Source: an uncultured Bacteroidales bacterium (lineage in GTDB: Bacteria; Bacteroidota; Bacteroidia; Bacteroidales; UBA932). Taken from it: 64,000 nt of DNA. Positions 41,721 through 51,254 of the stretch are shown piece after piece. A program made the position numbers and the translations under genes. The stretch lies in contig CALVDT010000063.1 of NCBI GenBank assembly GCA_944326385.1, positions 33,198 to 97,197 on the forward strand, in the 5' to 3' direction. The notes under the pieces are model-generated. The model was not told the DNA's origin. It saw only the letters and a list, made by a program, of their open reading frames with translations, and ran no database searches. Numbering within the stretch: position 1 is the first letter of the stretch; each line of letters begins with the position of its first letter.

Positions 41721-44012
41721 CTATCTGCAGATGTCCGAGCCGTAGGCCGAATATGTGGCGTTAGGTATGAATGTACCTGTGCTGAGTTCGAATGTTCCGC
41801 CGGTGAACGGGTTGTCGGTGATGACGTTGATATTATCGACGCCTGCTATGGTTTTCCCGCTGTAAACTGACTGCCAGATGTGTGCGTCGTCAGTATTGTA
41901 GACGATGTTGCTCGTCACAGATGCGGAAGCAGGAGGTACTGGCGTCTCTGCAGACATATCTTCAATCCTGAGGAAACCGCTGTTGTTAGCCATCGTCTGG
42001 TCGTTGAAGATAAGGTTGTTCTTCATCTCGACTGTGTTGAGAGACTTCACGTTGATCAGGAATGTAGAATTTGTATGAAGATTCACGATTGTATTGTTGT
42101 TGAATGTGAATTTCTCTACTGATCCTGATTTACCGTTGAATATCATGAACTTGTCACCAGATCCCTCTGCCTTGTAGAATATCGTGTTCTGAATATTCAG
42201 TTTGCCGTATGCCGACGTTTGACTGCCGATATTGATTACGTAATTCTGTGTCGCTGAGGTCAGTTCATATTGGCAGTCAAGCATATTGAAGTAGGCATAT
42301 CCTCTGACAGCATTGATGTATGACAAAGGCCTGTTGCCGGATGGATTGCATTTTATTTTGCAATTCAGGAAAATTACATATTCAAAATATCCATTCCAAT
42401 TCTGCGCAAGAGGATAGTTGGCCAATGTTGAAGCATCGAAGTCAATGTTGTAAACAACCAGTTGTCCAGAGTAATCGTTGTTACTTCCTTTGTTCAGTTT
42501 TATCTGCTGATTGATCGTAAGTTTACTCCTTGTACCGTTTTCCGTACCGATGATAACCATATCGATAACGTTTGTTGTAGCATCATATGTGGCATTGGCA
42601 TCCGGATCTACGAAGTAAATTCGAGGAGATGAAGCTGCCTCCGGATCTGTCGGTACTGTATATGTTGTGTTTATGCTTGGATTCTCCTTAGTTATATGAG
42701 CAGGCTCTCCGTATGTGGTCTTGTTGTAGACTTTGTCTCCTATCTTGATATCTTCTCCTGCCATATACGCATCATAGTAGTTGCTGATCTGAGGAGTTGC
42801 GCTGGCGCTTGTGATCTTTGTCTCTGCACCTGCGGTAGCGAGGACGTAAAGTACATAAGTAGTACCGGCAGTGATCTTGTTGCCTTCCGCATCTTCAGAA
42901 AGCGTAAGTGAAGTCGTGCTCCCGACCGTGGCTCTGTCATCGAAATCAGCTGCAGCAGCAGGGGCATCGGCCGATTCAGGGAGAAGCATGTACTTCCATT
43001 CTGTAACGTCCTTGTTCGGTTCAAGAGTGAAGGAAATGCTGTTTGATGTCACTTCGCCTACAGTGATCTTGACTTCCGGCATCGCAGCTGTCGTCATTTC
43101 CACAGCTATCTTCGAGAATATGGAGCGGTCTCCGACTGCCGCAACAGCGTGGAGGACGATGTCCCTGTCGGAGTCTGCACTGACCTTTGTAAGTACAGGG
43201 GCGATGACAGTGAGGGTGCCGGTGACTTCAGCGGTCGGATCAGAGGCATCGTATTCGAGCGAAGCCTTCCATCCGTTCGGTGTCTGGATATATACATCGC
43301 CTACACCTCTCATCTTTACGTCGAATTTGCGGGTGGCTCCTTCCGAGAACAGTTCAGGGTCGTCCTGATGTATTATCTGGCATGAGAAGTCCTTGGTGAC
43401 AGTGAAGGAGTAGCTCTGTCCGTCTGCAAGGGTAATCTCGATGGTCCCGGTCTCTTCATCGAATTCTATGGCCTGGAAGAAGCTGTCTCCTGCATCTGCT
43501 GCAGGCACAGGAGTCGTCCCGTCGGTGTAGTAGACTGGTGACCAGGTCTCGCCTCCGTCCGTGCTGATTTCCCAGTTACCGGCATCATTGACGCGGAATC
43601 TCGGTGCGGCAGTCACTTCCATGTCCTTGCCGTTGACTTCTATCCTTGAATAAGTCTTTCCTTTGTCGTAGCTGACTATCCAGTAGCCTTCCTCGTCAAC
43701 GGAGATCAGTGGGTTGTTCCCGATCTGGCCTTCCTTGATGGTGAGCGTGGAACCGTCGTTCATCGTGATGGTGTATTCCCCGGCCGTAGCACTTTCTTCG
43801 ATGGAAGTTATGAACAGCTGGCCGTCGAGAAGTGTCTGTACGGCTTCTATACTGGAGTTGAGACTCTTTATCGAATTCTCAAGAGCGGTGACCCTGCTGT
43901 CGAGATTGTCGACTCTTTCTTCGAGTTCCCCGAGATCCGTGCAGGCAAACAAGCTTGCTCCGCAGATGAATGCTGCAGTGCATCTTATCAGATTCTTAAA
44001 ATTCAGGTTCAT
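41721..44012 (-). CDS. DUF4988 lipoprotein with Fn3-like and C-terminal beta-helix regions
   Basis: 763 aa. Lipobox at LFACTDL (Cys24), then a coiled coil (LEERVDNLDSRVTALENSI) and DUF4988 repeats with DDGG/ISTDGGETWSPV patterns to about 215. An Ig/Fn3-like segment (MPEVKITVGEVTSNSISFTL) follows at about 310-400, and the last 340 residues repeat short strand-rich turns with aromatic and Asn ladders, as in DUF4957/DUF5123 right-handed beta-helices. Chondroitinase B-type lyases share this fold, but no catalytic set can be named. Base composition of the 3' half is more AT-rich than its neighbours. Confidence 0.75.
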   Translation of the reverse strand: MNLNFKNLIRCTAAFICGASLFACTDLGELEERVDNLDSRVTALENSIKSLNSSIEAVQTLLDGQLFITSIEESATAGEYTITMNDGSTLTIKEGQIGNNPLISVDEEGYWIVSYDKGKTYSRIEVNGKDMEVTAAPRFRVNDAGNWEISTDGGETWSPVYYTDGTTPVPAADAGDSFFQAIEFDEETGTIEITLADGQSYSFTVTKDFSCQIIHQDDPELFSEGATRKFDVKMRGVGDVYIQTPNGWKASLEYDASDPTAEVTGTLTVIAPVLTKVSADSDRDIVLHAVAAVGDRSIFSKIAVEMTTAAMPEVKITVGEVTSNSISFTLEPNKDVTEWKYMLLPESADAPAAAADFDDRATVGSTTSLTLSEDAEGNKITAGTTYVLYVLATAGAETKITSASATPQISNYYDAYMAGEDIKIGDKVYNKTTYGEPAHITKENPSINTTYTVPTDPEAASSPRIYFVDPDANATYDATTNVIDMVIIGTENGTRSKLTINQQIKLNKGSNNDYSGQLVVYNIDFDASTLANYPLAQNWNGYFEYVIFLNCKIKCNPSGNRPLSYINAVRGYAYFNMLDCQYELTSATQNYVINIGSQTSAYGKLNIQNTIFYKAEGSGDKFMIFNGKSGSVEKFTFNNNTIVNLHTNSTFLINVKSLNTVEMKNNLIFNDQTMANNSGFLRIEDMSAETPVPPASASVTSNIVYNTDDAHIWQSVYSGKTIAGVDNINVITDNPFTGGTFELSTGTFIPNATYSAYGSDICR

Positions 44013-44058
44013 TGTATTGTCGTTTTTGATTGTTATTGTCTTTGTGTCATTCCGATGG

Positions 44059-46650
44059 TTATTGTATTGCAGCTACAGCCTTGAGATCTCTCAGCCAGGC
44101 AGGGACAGCTCCAAGTCGGTCTTCGAGCTGAGCCTCATAGAGTGATTCAGGCTGCACAGGCGTACCGTTGCTTTCGAGACGCTTGATCTGGGTCGATGCG
44201 GTCTCGAAGTCCACCTGCTCTCCGTGGAAGCCTATGACTACAGGAGGCAGGATCTTCCACCAGTCGGAACTGTCATCCCACCATATCCATTTCGGGAGTT
44301 CCGTGAATGGAGTAGTGTTGTTGAAGTTCCAGATTATAAGATCGTCCAGATGGTTCGGCATCTGTACGTCGTCTCCGCCCTGTCTCCATCTTCTGAAACT
44401 TCCTTCGCAGCAGTCGAGCAAGGTGGCGCGAGGCTGCGTCGCGTGTGATTCGAAACATCCGTCGCTGCCCCAGGTATTTCTCCAGAGCACTGCTCCCATG
44501 CTTTCCTTGGACACTCCTACGGCATGGTACTGACCGGTGATTTCATCAGGGTCGCTTCCTGTCACATCATGCCCGAGTACATCCATGCTCTTGCCGTGCG
44601 CCTTGTCCAGGACAGCCCCGATGAATACTCTGGACGATGCCTGTGACCTGATGGCTGAATGGCCCCTCTGTCCTGAAATCGTGCAGTCATAGACAGAGAC
44701 ATTGGCCGACTCGATGATGGAGGAGGCTTCGCTCACACTTACGAAGTCTACCCGCCTCATCCATGAATTCACGACTCTGGTCATGCTTATCGGCTTGAAA
44801 GCGCCGTCATCTTCCCAGGAGAAGTGATGGTCGAAATCTTCCTTGGCGTTTCCCTTGAAGGTAATGTCTTCCACTCCTACATTTTCATAGTGCTGGTATC
44901 CTACTATCTTCCAGCCCCAGTCGGCATCGATTTCGTGCATTATCGGTTCATGGAAGGTCACGGTGTTGCCCGAGACGGACTTGATCCGGTGAATGTCCTT
45001 TACGACTACTCCGCCCACGCCGCGGTCGGCATTGCTGATCTGGCTGATCGCCCAGCTGCTTTTGGCTGTATACGGGTAAAGCTCCTCATCGACTGCTTCC
45101 TTCGAGTCGTTCTGCATGAAGAGGCATACCCAGTCTCCTGCAGTCAGATTTCCTCCTCCCGTCTCTACCGAGAATGAACCTTTATGGGCATCGGATGTTA
45201 CCGTTGCGAGAACAGTCGTGTACTGGATTCCTGTGTTGTGTTTGAGCTGTATCATGTCCGGGGATGAATACATTACCGAGGGACCTTGGCTTGGCTGGTT
45301 CGGGTCAGCCATTGTGAGCGTAGTCTTGTCCCGGCCGGCTCCCTTCAGGATGATGTTGCTGCCTCTGATGATTACCGACTGGCTTATCCCATTTACGTCA
45401 TCGGCGGCAGTATGCAGGATGAAATTCCCTTCCGGGAAATAGAATACAATGTTCCTCGGCTGGTTGCTGTGAGGGAAAGTCATCTGGTCTTTGTTTATCG
45501 TCGGCTCTCCGAGAGCATCGGTGAGCATTGCTATGAATGCCTCCCTGTCTGTCTGGTCATCTGTGCCGTCCGCACCGTAGCTTTCGATGTTGTAGACCTT
45601 GTAGCCGTTGCTTGCAGTGCATGTGCCGTCCGGATTTTCAGTGACGGTCACTTCAGCAGGAGCTTCTTCTCCGTGCATGTATCCGGCGTACGAGAAGTCC
45701 AGCAGGACATTGTTCTCGTCTCCGGTCATGTATTCATTCCACGCATCGCAGGCGTCAGGGTCTACATTGCCAAGGCGAAAGGGGTATTTGTACTTCCGGA
45801 TATACTGCTCCTCCGATAGCAGCCAGATTTCAATAGTATATTCCCCGGCTTCTCCGGTAGCCGGACTGTTGATGATGAATTTCCCTTCTTCCGTAATGCG
45901 TACTCTCCATCCGTCAGGGCAGACCTTGACAGTGGCATCTATGACGTCGTCAGAGAATGTGACATCGAATTCCAGTTCGCTGTCGAATTTGATGTCCATC
46001 CCTTCGGTGTAGTTCTCGACATTCATGGTAAGAGACTCGTACACAGGGATCTTTATGGTCTCACCTGTGGCGAGGACCAGACTTACACTGCTGTCAGCCT
46101 CGTTGTATGTGACCGATGTGAACAGTGAATTGGTGAATCCGGCATTTGCAGGCATCCTGTTCCCGTTCTTGTCAGTCACTTCAAACCAGGATGCCCCTCC
46201 GTCAGTGCTCAGTTCCCAGACGTTGTCTTCGTTTGCCCTGAGCATCGGGATGGCTTTCGTGTCAGTGGATTCATCAGAGTCGGATATCGGCAGGAATTCG
46301 GTGCCGTCGGTGGAATATACCCAGCCTCCGTCCTCATCGATGCCGATTACAGGCGTTATGCCAGTCCCTTCAGCAGTGATGTAGATATCGATGGTAGAAC
46401 CATCGCTAAGGTCCAGACGGTACACGGTGCCGTCTTTATGCGCGTTGACCGCCATGATGATCTGTCCTTCGGTGATCAGCTTGTATGCGCTTATTGCATT
46501 CCCGTTGATCTGTGAAGCAGTCTTCTCAAGCGCCGCGACCCTGTTTTCCAGCCCGCTGAGCTCAGACTCTATGTTCTCAGTGTCCACGCATGATGTCCAG
46601 CTGAGAGCTGCTGCAAGGCAGGCTATTGTCAGATAAGATTTTCTCTTCAT
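44059..46650 (-). CDS. DUF4988-DUF4955 surface lipoprotein
   Basis: 863 aa. Lipobox SWTSCVDT (Cys21), coiled coil LSGLENRVAALEKTASQI, DUF4988 modules to about 220, a linker domain, then from about 310 the DUF4955 region closely similar to the protein at 39139-41598 (for example LLDFSYAGYMHGEEAP, YNIESYGADGTDD, YHAVGVSKESMGAVLWRN, WWDDSSDWWKILPPV). Thus the same beta-helix module is fitted to two different anchors. Probably exposed on the cell surface. It follows the sulfatase by 20 nt in the GH88-PL8-sulfatase run. Confidence 0.82.
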   Translation of the reverse strand: MKRKSYLTIACLAAALSWTSCVDTENIESELSGLENRVAALEKTASQINGNAISAYKLITEGQIIMAVNAHKDGTVYRLDLSDGSTIDIYITAEGTGITPVIGIDEDGGWVYSTDGTEFLPISDSDESTDTKAIPMLRANEDNVWELSTDGGASWFEVTDKNGNRMPANAGFTNSLFTSVTYNEADSSVSLVLATGETIKIPVYESLTMNVENYTEGMDIKFDSELEFDVTFSDDVIDATVKVCPDGWRVRITEEGKFIINSPATGEAGEYTIEIWLLSEEQYIRKYKYPFRLGNVDPDACDAWNEYMTGDENNVLLDFSYAGYMHGEEAPAEVTVTENPDGTCTASNGYKVYNIESYGADGTDDQTDREAFIAMLTDALGEPTINKDQMTFPHSNQPRNIVFYFPEGNFILHTAADDVNGISQSVIIRGSNIILKGAGRDKTTLTMADPNQPSQGPSVMYSSPDMIQLKHNTGIQYTTVLATVTSDAHKGSFSVETGGGNLTAGDWVCLFMQNDSKEAVDEELYPYTAKSSWAISQISNADRGVGGVVVKDIHRIKSVSGNTVTFHEPIMHEIDADWGWKIVGYQHYENVGVEDITFKGNAKEDFDHHFSWEDDGAFKPISMTRVVNSWMRRVDFVSVSEASSIIESANVSVYDCTISGQRGHSAIRSQASSRVFIGAVLDKAHGKSMDVLGHDVTGSDPDEITGQYHAVGVSKESMGAVLWRNTWGSDGCFESHATQPRATLLDCCEGSFRRWRQGGDDVQMPNHLDDLIIWNFNNTTPFTELPKWIWWDDSSDWWKILPPVVIGFHGEQVDFETASTQIKRLESNGTPVQPESLYEAQLEDRLGAVPAWLRDLKAVAAIQ

Positions 46651-46670
46651 AGATATAGAGTGTTATTTTA

Positions 46671-48215
46671 TTATTGGTCATTTTTTCCGGTCGGAGTTCC
46701 CAGCTTTTCCATGAATCCTTCACGATGCCATACATCGTCAGCTTCTTCGAGTTTTTCCTCCAGCTTCCCGCAGAGGGCTGCGAAAAGTTCCGGATTATCC
46801 TTGTATGGAATGTTCTCCAGCTGGTAAGGATCATTCCAGTCATCGAATATGAGCACTCTGGAGATTGTAGTGTCTCTTCCGATGGCTATTTCCATGCTGT
46901 AACGGTCTGTCTTCACTCCTCTTGCCACAGGGAAGAAGCCGTGGATTATCCCGTTCCCGTCCTTCTCTCCGTCGACATTCCTGATATAGAGAGCCGCATC
47001 CGGTATGTCGCATTCCTTTCCGTCTTCAAGAAGTACGGAAGCAAGGTTGCGGCCTTGTGCCGATTCCGGTATCTCGTCTTCAAGACCCGCGAGCGCGAGC
47101 ATAGTAGGCATGATATCGGTGGTGCTGAGCATGGTGGAATCGACTCTGTGCCTGATCTTTTCAGGGTATCTAATCATGAACGGGACATTGAATGATTCGG
47201 TGTAGATGGAGTTCTTCGGATCCAGCGTACCCTGGCTGCACATGGTTTCCCCGTGGTCGGATGTGAATACCACTATGGTGTTCCTGTCGAGCCCGAGACG
47301 TTCCAGTTCATCCAGCAGTCTGCCGAATTCACGGTCGACTCCGGTGACGTTTGCAAAATAGTATCTTGCTGCCGGAGCCTTCGACAGGGTAGTGTCGGCA
47401 TTCGGTCTGACATAGAGTTCGGAGTAGCCCATATCCCCGTATATCGCATAGTCTTCAGGCATGCAGTCCTCCGCTTTTTCATACGGGCTGTGCGGTGGGT
47501 TGTATGCGAGAGCGAGGAAGAACGGTGCGCCTTCCTTTCTTTCACCGTTCCCGTTTCTGAGGAATTCTATAGCCTTGTCCGTCTCATGCTTTACTGAATA
47601 TTCATGCGGATCGTGGCGCACTCCTTCGGTGTCCCAGTAATGAGGGTCCTTGTGTACATCATATGTGCCGTAGGAATACCAGTAGCTGAAGCCGTGCCTC
47701 CTCTCTGGAGGTGTGTATGCATCCCATTCCGGATTCCGGTCGCTCACATAATGTCCCGGATTGGCAGGGTCGTTTTTCATCGGGGTCTCTGCATGCAGTT
47801 TCCCGATATAACCGCAGCTGTATCCGTTTGCGGCAAATACGTCGGAGATGCATATGGCATCAGGATTGAGGGTGCTTTCCGGCCTCAATGCCATGCAGTT
47901 AAGTGTGACCCCGCTCCTTTCCGGGTACATTCCTGTCAGGAACATACCTCTGTACGGGCTGCTCAGCGGGCATGTGCTCACTGCCCTGGACAGGACAACT
48001 GCCTCGTCCGCAAATCTGTCCAGATTCGGTGACCGGACCGGATCTGCCTTCCATCGTACATGTTCCGCATATTCTTCATCGTTCCAGAACGCGAGCGACT
48101 GGTTGCGGAACTGGTCGGGAAAGACATAGATTATGTTCGGCCTTTCCTGTACTTCACCCGTACAGGCTGCCAGTGCAAGTCCTGAAACCGGAACTATCCA
48201 TTTCTTCTTGTCCAT
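46671..48215 (-). CDS. Sulfatase, Ser-type, lipoprotein (family S1)
   Basis: 514 aa. Lipobox LALAACTGE. The formylglycine motif is Ser85 in SSPYRGMFLTG (S-x-P-x-R), so maturation needs the anaerobic radical-SAM enzyme anSME rather than the Cys-specific aerobic enzyme. Metal ligands appear in YVFPDQFRN (Asp34-Gln35) and FTSDHGETM; GYIGKLHA gives the catalytic Lys/His. It should remove sulfate esters from lyase-generated chondroitin or dermatan oligosaccharides; 4-O, 6-O or 2-O specificity cannot be read. Between PL8 (9 nt) and the DUF4988 gene. Confidence 0.92.
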   Translation of the reverse strand: MDKKKWIVPVSGLALAACTGEVQERPNIIYVFPDQFRNQSLAFWNDEEYAEHVRWKADPVRSPNLDRFADEAVVLSRAVSTCPLSSPYRGMFLTGMYPERSGVTLNCMALRPESTLNPDAICISDVFAANGYSCGYIGKLHAETPMKNDPANPGHYVSDRNPEWDAYTPPERRHGFSYWYSYGTYDVHKDPHYWDTEGVRHDPHEYSVKHETDKAIEFLRNGNGERKEGAPFFLALAYNPPHSPYEKAEDCMPEDYAIYGDMGYSELYVRPNADTTLSKAPAARYYFANVTGVDREFGRLLDELERLGLDRNTIVVFTSDHGETMCSQGTLDPKNSIYTESFNVPFMIRYPEKIRHRVDSTMLSTTDIMPTMLALAGLEDEIPESAQGRNLASVLLEDGKECDIPDAALYIRNVDGEKDGNGIIHGFFPVARGVKTDRYSMEIAIGRDTTISRVLIFDDWNDPYQLENIPYKDNPELFAALCGKLEEKLEEADDVWHREGFMEKLGTPTGKNDQ

Positions 48216-48223
48216 AAGCTTTC

Positions 48224-51200
48224 TTATTTATTTACCCTTGTCAGGATTATCTCTTCTGTCCTGGCTTCTCTTGTTCTGAAGACAAGCCGGGTTTTCCCAT
48301 CCTCACAGAATGCTTCCACTCGGGAGGCTCCCATGTCTGCTACAGTCCATTCTCCGGTCAATGTCAATGTCACGGTTACCGGGCGGCAGTCGTCGTTTAC
48401 CCATTCTCTGCCGTAGACGCTGCGCTCGATGCGTTTGCCGTCCTTGTCGAACCTTTCGTCGCTTTCGCCTTCATACAATGCAAGGTCAGGATTGCAGACG
48501 CTCAGGGTAAGTGTATCGTCATCAACGCTGTACATGATGATGGACGGGCTTGCTTCCGCCAATATCGGATCGATCCTGTCTTTAAGACCTTCGAAGATCG
48601 CGAATGCAGTGATGCCGCCGATCTTGTCCCTGACGATATGCGCAGACGAATCGCATCGTACCACTTCGTACGGAAGTTCGTCCCTGTATGCGGAAATCTC
48701 TTCGGGAGTGGCGTGGATGACAGTCATGTATTCGTATCTGCCGTTGCGGACCATCTTTCCGTGGTCAAGATAGGCCTTTTCGAACCATCCTTCCGTCGGC
48801 GCCATTGTCTCTTCATGGAATGAGTGCTGCAGGTCTATGGTGAGGACTGTTTTAGTGCCTTTTATAAAGTATGCATTGCCGAAACGGTCAGTAAGCATGG
48901 ATCTGCTGTCAGTTTTTTCCGGAGTGCATATCCATTGGAAATTTTCTCCTTTGAGGCTGTCCGGAACGGTGTTCTGGAACAGGGTTGTGTGCAGTTCGGA
49001 GCCGGGGAGACTGCTTTCGAGGTCGGAACCGAGGGCGATTATCCTGTTGCCGAATGCAAAAAACGACTTCCGGCCGCGCAATGAGCCGTTGTATTTGTCA
49101 TGCTCATGGAGAATCATGGCGAATGTCCCGCTCGTTCCCTTGTGGCTCACGCCTCCGGCAAACCATTCATCGGATAGCAGCATTTCTTCATAACCGGAGA
49201 ATTCATCCACGTTCAGCACGTTTGCGAGCATGTCCTCCATCGGGATTTCGGCTGCGGTTGTTCCCGGAATATGGCACCAGTCCCAGCCGTCCACTGCATA
49301 CCCGGACCCGAAAGCCGAAACATTGTCAGCGGGATCTGCAAGGATCTGCATGCTTCCGTGGGTGAGATATCTGCCGTAGAGATTTGCCCCGTTGTAGATT
49401 TCCGCAGACCAGAGGTAGCGGCTGTGTCCTGCGAAGGTCACGAGCCATTCATCCTGCCTGTGAGACATCGAACAGTTGTATCCATAGACCCTTGTCCCTT
49501 GCGGGGCGTGCTCCGCCTTTATTCCTGCGGCTTCGAATTTCCTGCTCCATGAGTCCGGGCTGTCCGATAACCTCAGATATGCTGCGGCAAGTTCCTTGTC
49601 GATTTCCTGAGAGCCGTCGGGAGAACCGGCGTCTGCAAGCAGGGCATATTGCCGTGGTATAAGTGCGCCTTTGCCGTCGGGATGCCTGCCTGACATGGCG
49701 AGAGGGAAGGAGAGCTTGTTGCTGTAGAATCTCATTTCAAGCAATGCTCTCGTCAGTATGCGGTGGCTTTCCTCCGATATCGCGAATCCTGTCCCGTGAA
49801 GCATCCATACGGCGTTGACAGCCCCGTCGAAGCCGCCGATGGCATATGCCGGGTAGGCTTTCCTGTGGTGCATTACTGTCCCGTCGGTCTTGAAGCACGG
49901 TTTCAGGCCGTCAGCGTACCGGAATCCGTTGTCGACCCATCTTGACAGGGCTTTCATGTATGCGGCCTTGTATGGTGAATCCTCTATCATCAGGAGCGAG
50001 GCGACCCTGCCCATGAGGGATGTGTTGAAGGCATCGATGTCCATCCCTGGTGCCGTCGGAGCGGTTTTGACCTCACCGACTCCGGAGAACCATTCCATGG
50101 CCATCTGCACTTGCCTGCCGAGTCCTGCTTCTTCAAGGACCGGTTTCATTATGACCGGTGCATTGTAGAAATTCCTCATGCTGTACCCGAGATGGTGCAC
50201 AGTCCCCAGGCCGCTGCCTGCCTCGAATCCCTGGTCGAGCAGATGACGGGTCAGGTTCACGTACATTCCGGCTATCTCCGCCTTTTTGACAGGATCCTGC
50301 TCATGCATCCATGCGATGGCTGTCTGCATGAGATTGTCGTTAGCCTGCCTGAGCAGCTGGCCGTTTGCTCCGAATTGTCCGGAGGCATCGGATATGCCGA
50401 GATTGATATATGTTTCCCCGTATCTGGTGAAGAATACGGGTTTCCCCTTGATGGTCCGGTCCTGGTTGAAGCTTATCTCATAGCTGTCGTACATCTGCTT
50501 CACTTTCCCGTAGTCCCATGGTTTCTTCCCGTCGGTAACCAGTTCTATGAACCTTTCCCTTATCGTTTCCAGTTCCGCCTTTTCCGTATCCGATATTGTT
50601 TCTGCCGGCTTTATGTCAAGTTCAAGGTTCCAGCTGTTGTTCAGTACAAGCCAGTGGGACTCCGTATCCTTGTTCACGAAAGGCGCCTGCCAGTCCGGTG
50701 TGTGGTGGCGTACATCTTCGAAGGCGGATGTGATGATCCCGTCGAAATAAAGTGTGCCTTTCCGTATTCCTTCAGGAGCTGCAATGACAATCCTGTCCAT
50801 ACCGGTTTCAGGCTCTCCTGTCATGTCCCTGTCGAAGGCGACCCATGCTCCTCTCCATCCTGTGAATCCGAGCCTGTAGTCAAAACTGCAGCATTGTCTG
50901 TCTCCTTTGTAGAAAATGAATTCCAGGCTGCCGTCGATTTCCTCAGGTGAATATACCCAGAACACGAATGTGGAGACCGATGTCTCCTTAGGATTGGGAT
51001 TCTCAGGAAGATACGGGATTTCTCCATCTATTTCCAGATATGCACCGTTTTTCTTCCATTCCCATTTCAGCGAATTGTTCCCGAGTTTGTAATGGTCGTT
51101 TGATATGGACAGGACAGAGGATTTCCCTGCCGAGACCTGTCCGGCCCCGTCTTCAAAAGACATTACCCCGGTCAGGGGATTGAAATCAACAACCTTGGCG

Positions 51201-51253
51201 CTTGTGGCAAAGCAGAACGCCAAGGCTGATAAGATGCATATAGCTTTTTGCAT
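48224..51253 (-). CDS. PL8 family glycosaminoglycan lyase, minus-arm copy
   Basis: 1009 aa secreted enzyme (signal peptide about 1-19). N-terminal jelly-roll domain (about 20-190), helical toroid (about 210-590) and C-terminal beta domains, as in chondroitin ABC lyase. The catalytic set is present: His463 and Tyr470 in HHRKAYPAY, Arg523 in SGRHPDG and Glu618 in WSAEIYNG. PL8 enzymes break hexosamine-uronic acid bonds by beta-elimination, leaving 4,5-unsaturated uronate ends for GH88. It follows GH88 by 1 nt. Differs from the other PL8 (52667-55690) throughout, so probably a different sulfation or chain preference. Confidence 0.93.
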   Translation of the reverse strand: MQKAICILSALAFCFATSAKVVDFNPLTGVMSFEDGAGQVSAGKSSVLSISNDHYKLGNNSLKWEWKKNGAYLEIDGEIPYLPENPNPKETSVSTFVFWVYSPEEIDGSLEFIFYKGDRQCCSFDYRLGFTGWRGAWVAFDRDMTGEPETGMDRIVIAAPEGIRKGTLYFDGIITSAFEDVRHHTPDWQAPFVNKDTESHWLVLNNSWNLELDIKPAETISDTEKAELETIRERFIELVTDGKKPWDYGKVKQMYDSYEISFNQDRTIKGKPVFFTRYGETYINLGISDASGQFGANGQLLRQANDNLMQTAIAWMHEQDPVKKAEIAGMYVNLTRHLLDQGFEAGSGLGTVHHLGYSMRNFYNAPVIMKPVLEEAGLGRQVQMAMEWFSGVGEVKTAPTAPGMDIDAFNTSLMGRVASLLMIEDSPYKAAYMKALSRWVDNGFRYADGLKPCFKTDGTVMHHRKAYPAYAIGGFDGAVNAVWMLHGTGFAISEESHRILTRALLEMRFYSNKLSFPLAMSGRHPDGKGALIPRQYALLADAGSPDGSQEIDKELAAAYLRLSDSPDSWSRKFEAAGIKAEHAPQGTRVYGYNCSMSHRQDEWLVTFAGHSRYLWSAEIYNGANLYGRYLTHGSMQILADPADNVSAFGSGYAVDGWDWCHIPGTTAAEIPMEDMLANVLNVDEFSGYEEMLLSDEWFAGGVSHKGTSGTFAMILHEHDKYNGSLRGRKSFFAFGNRIIALGSDLESSLPGSELHTTLFQNTVPDSLKGENFQWICTPEKTDSRSMLTDRFGNAYFIKGTKTVLTIDLQHSFHEETMAPTEGWFEKAYLDHGKMVRNGRYEYMTVIHATPEEISAYRDELPYEVVRCDSSAHIVRDKIGGITAFAIFEGLKDRIDPILAEASPSIIMYSVDDDTLTLSVCNPDLALYEGESDERFDKDGKRIERSVYGREWVNDDCRPVTVTLTLTGEWTVADMGASRVEAFCEDGKTRLVFRTREARTEEIILTRVNK

Positions 51254-51254
51254 A

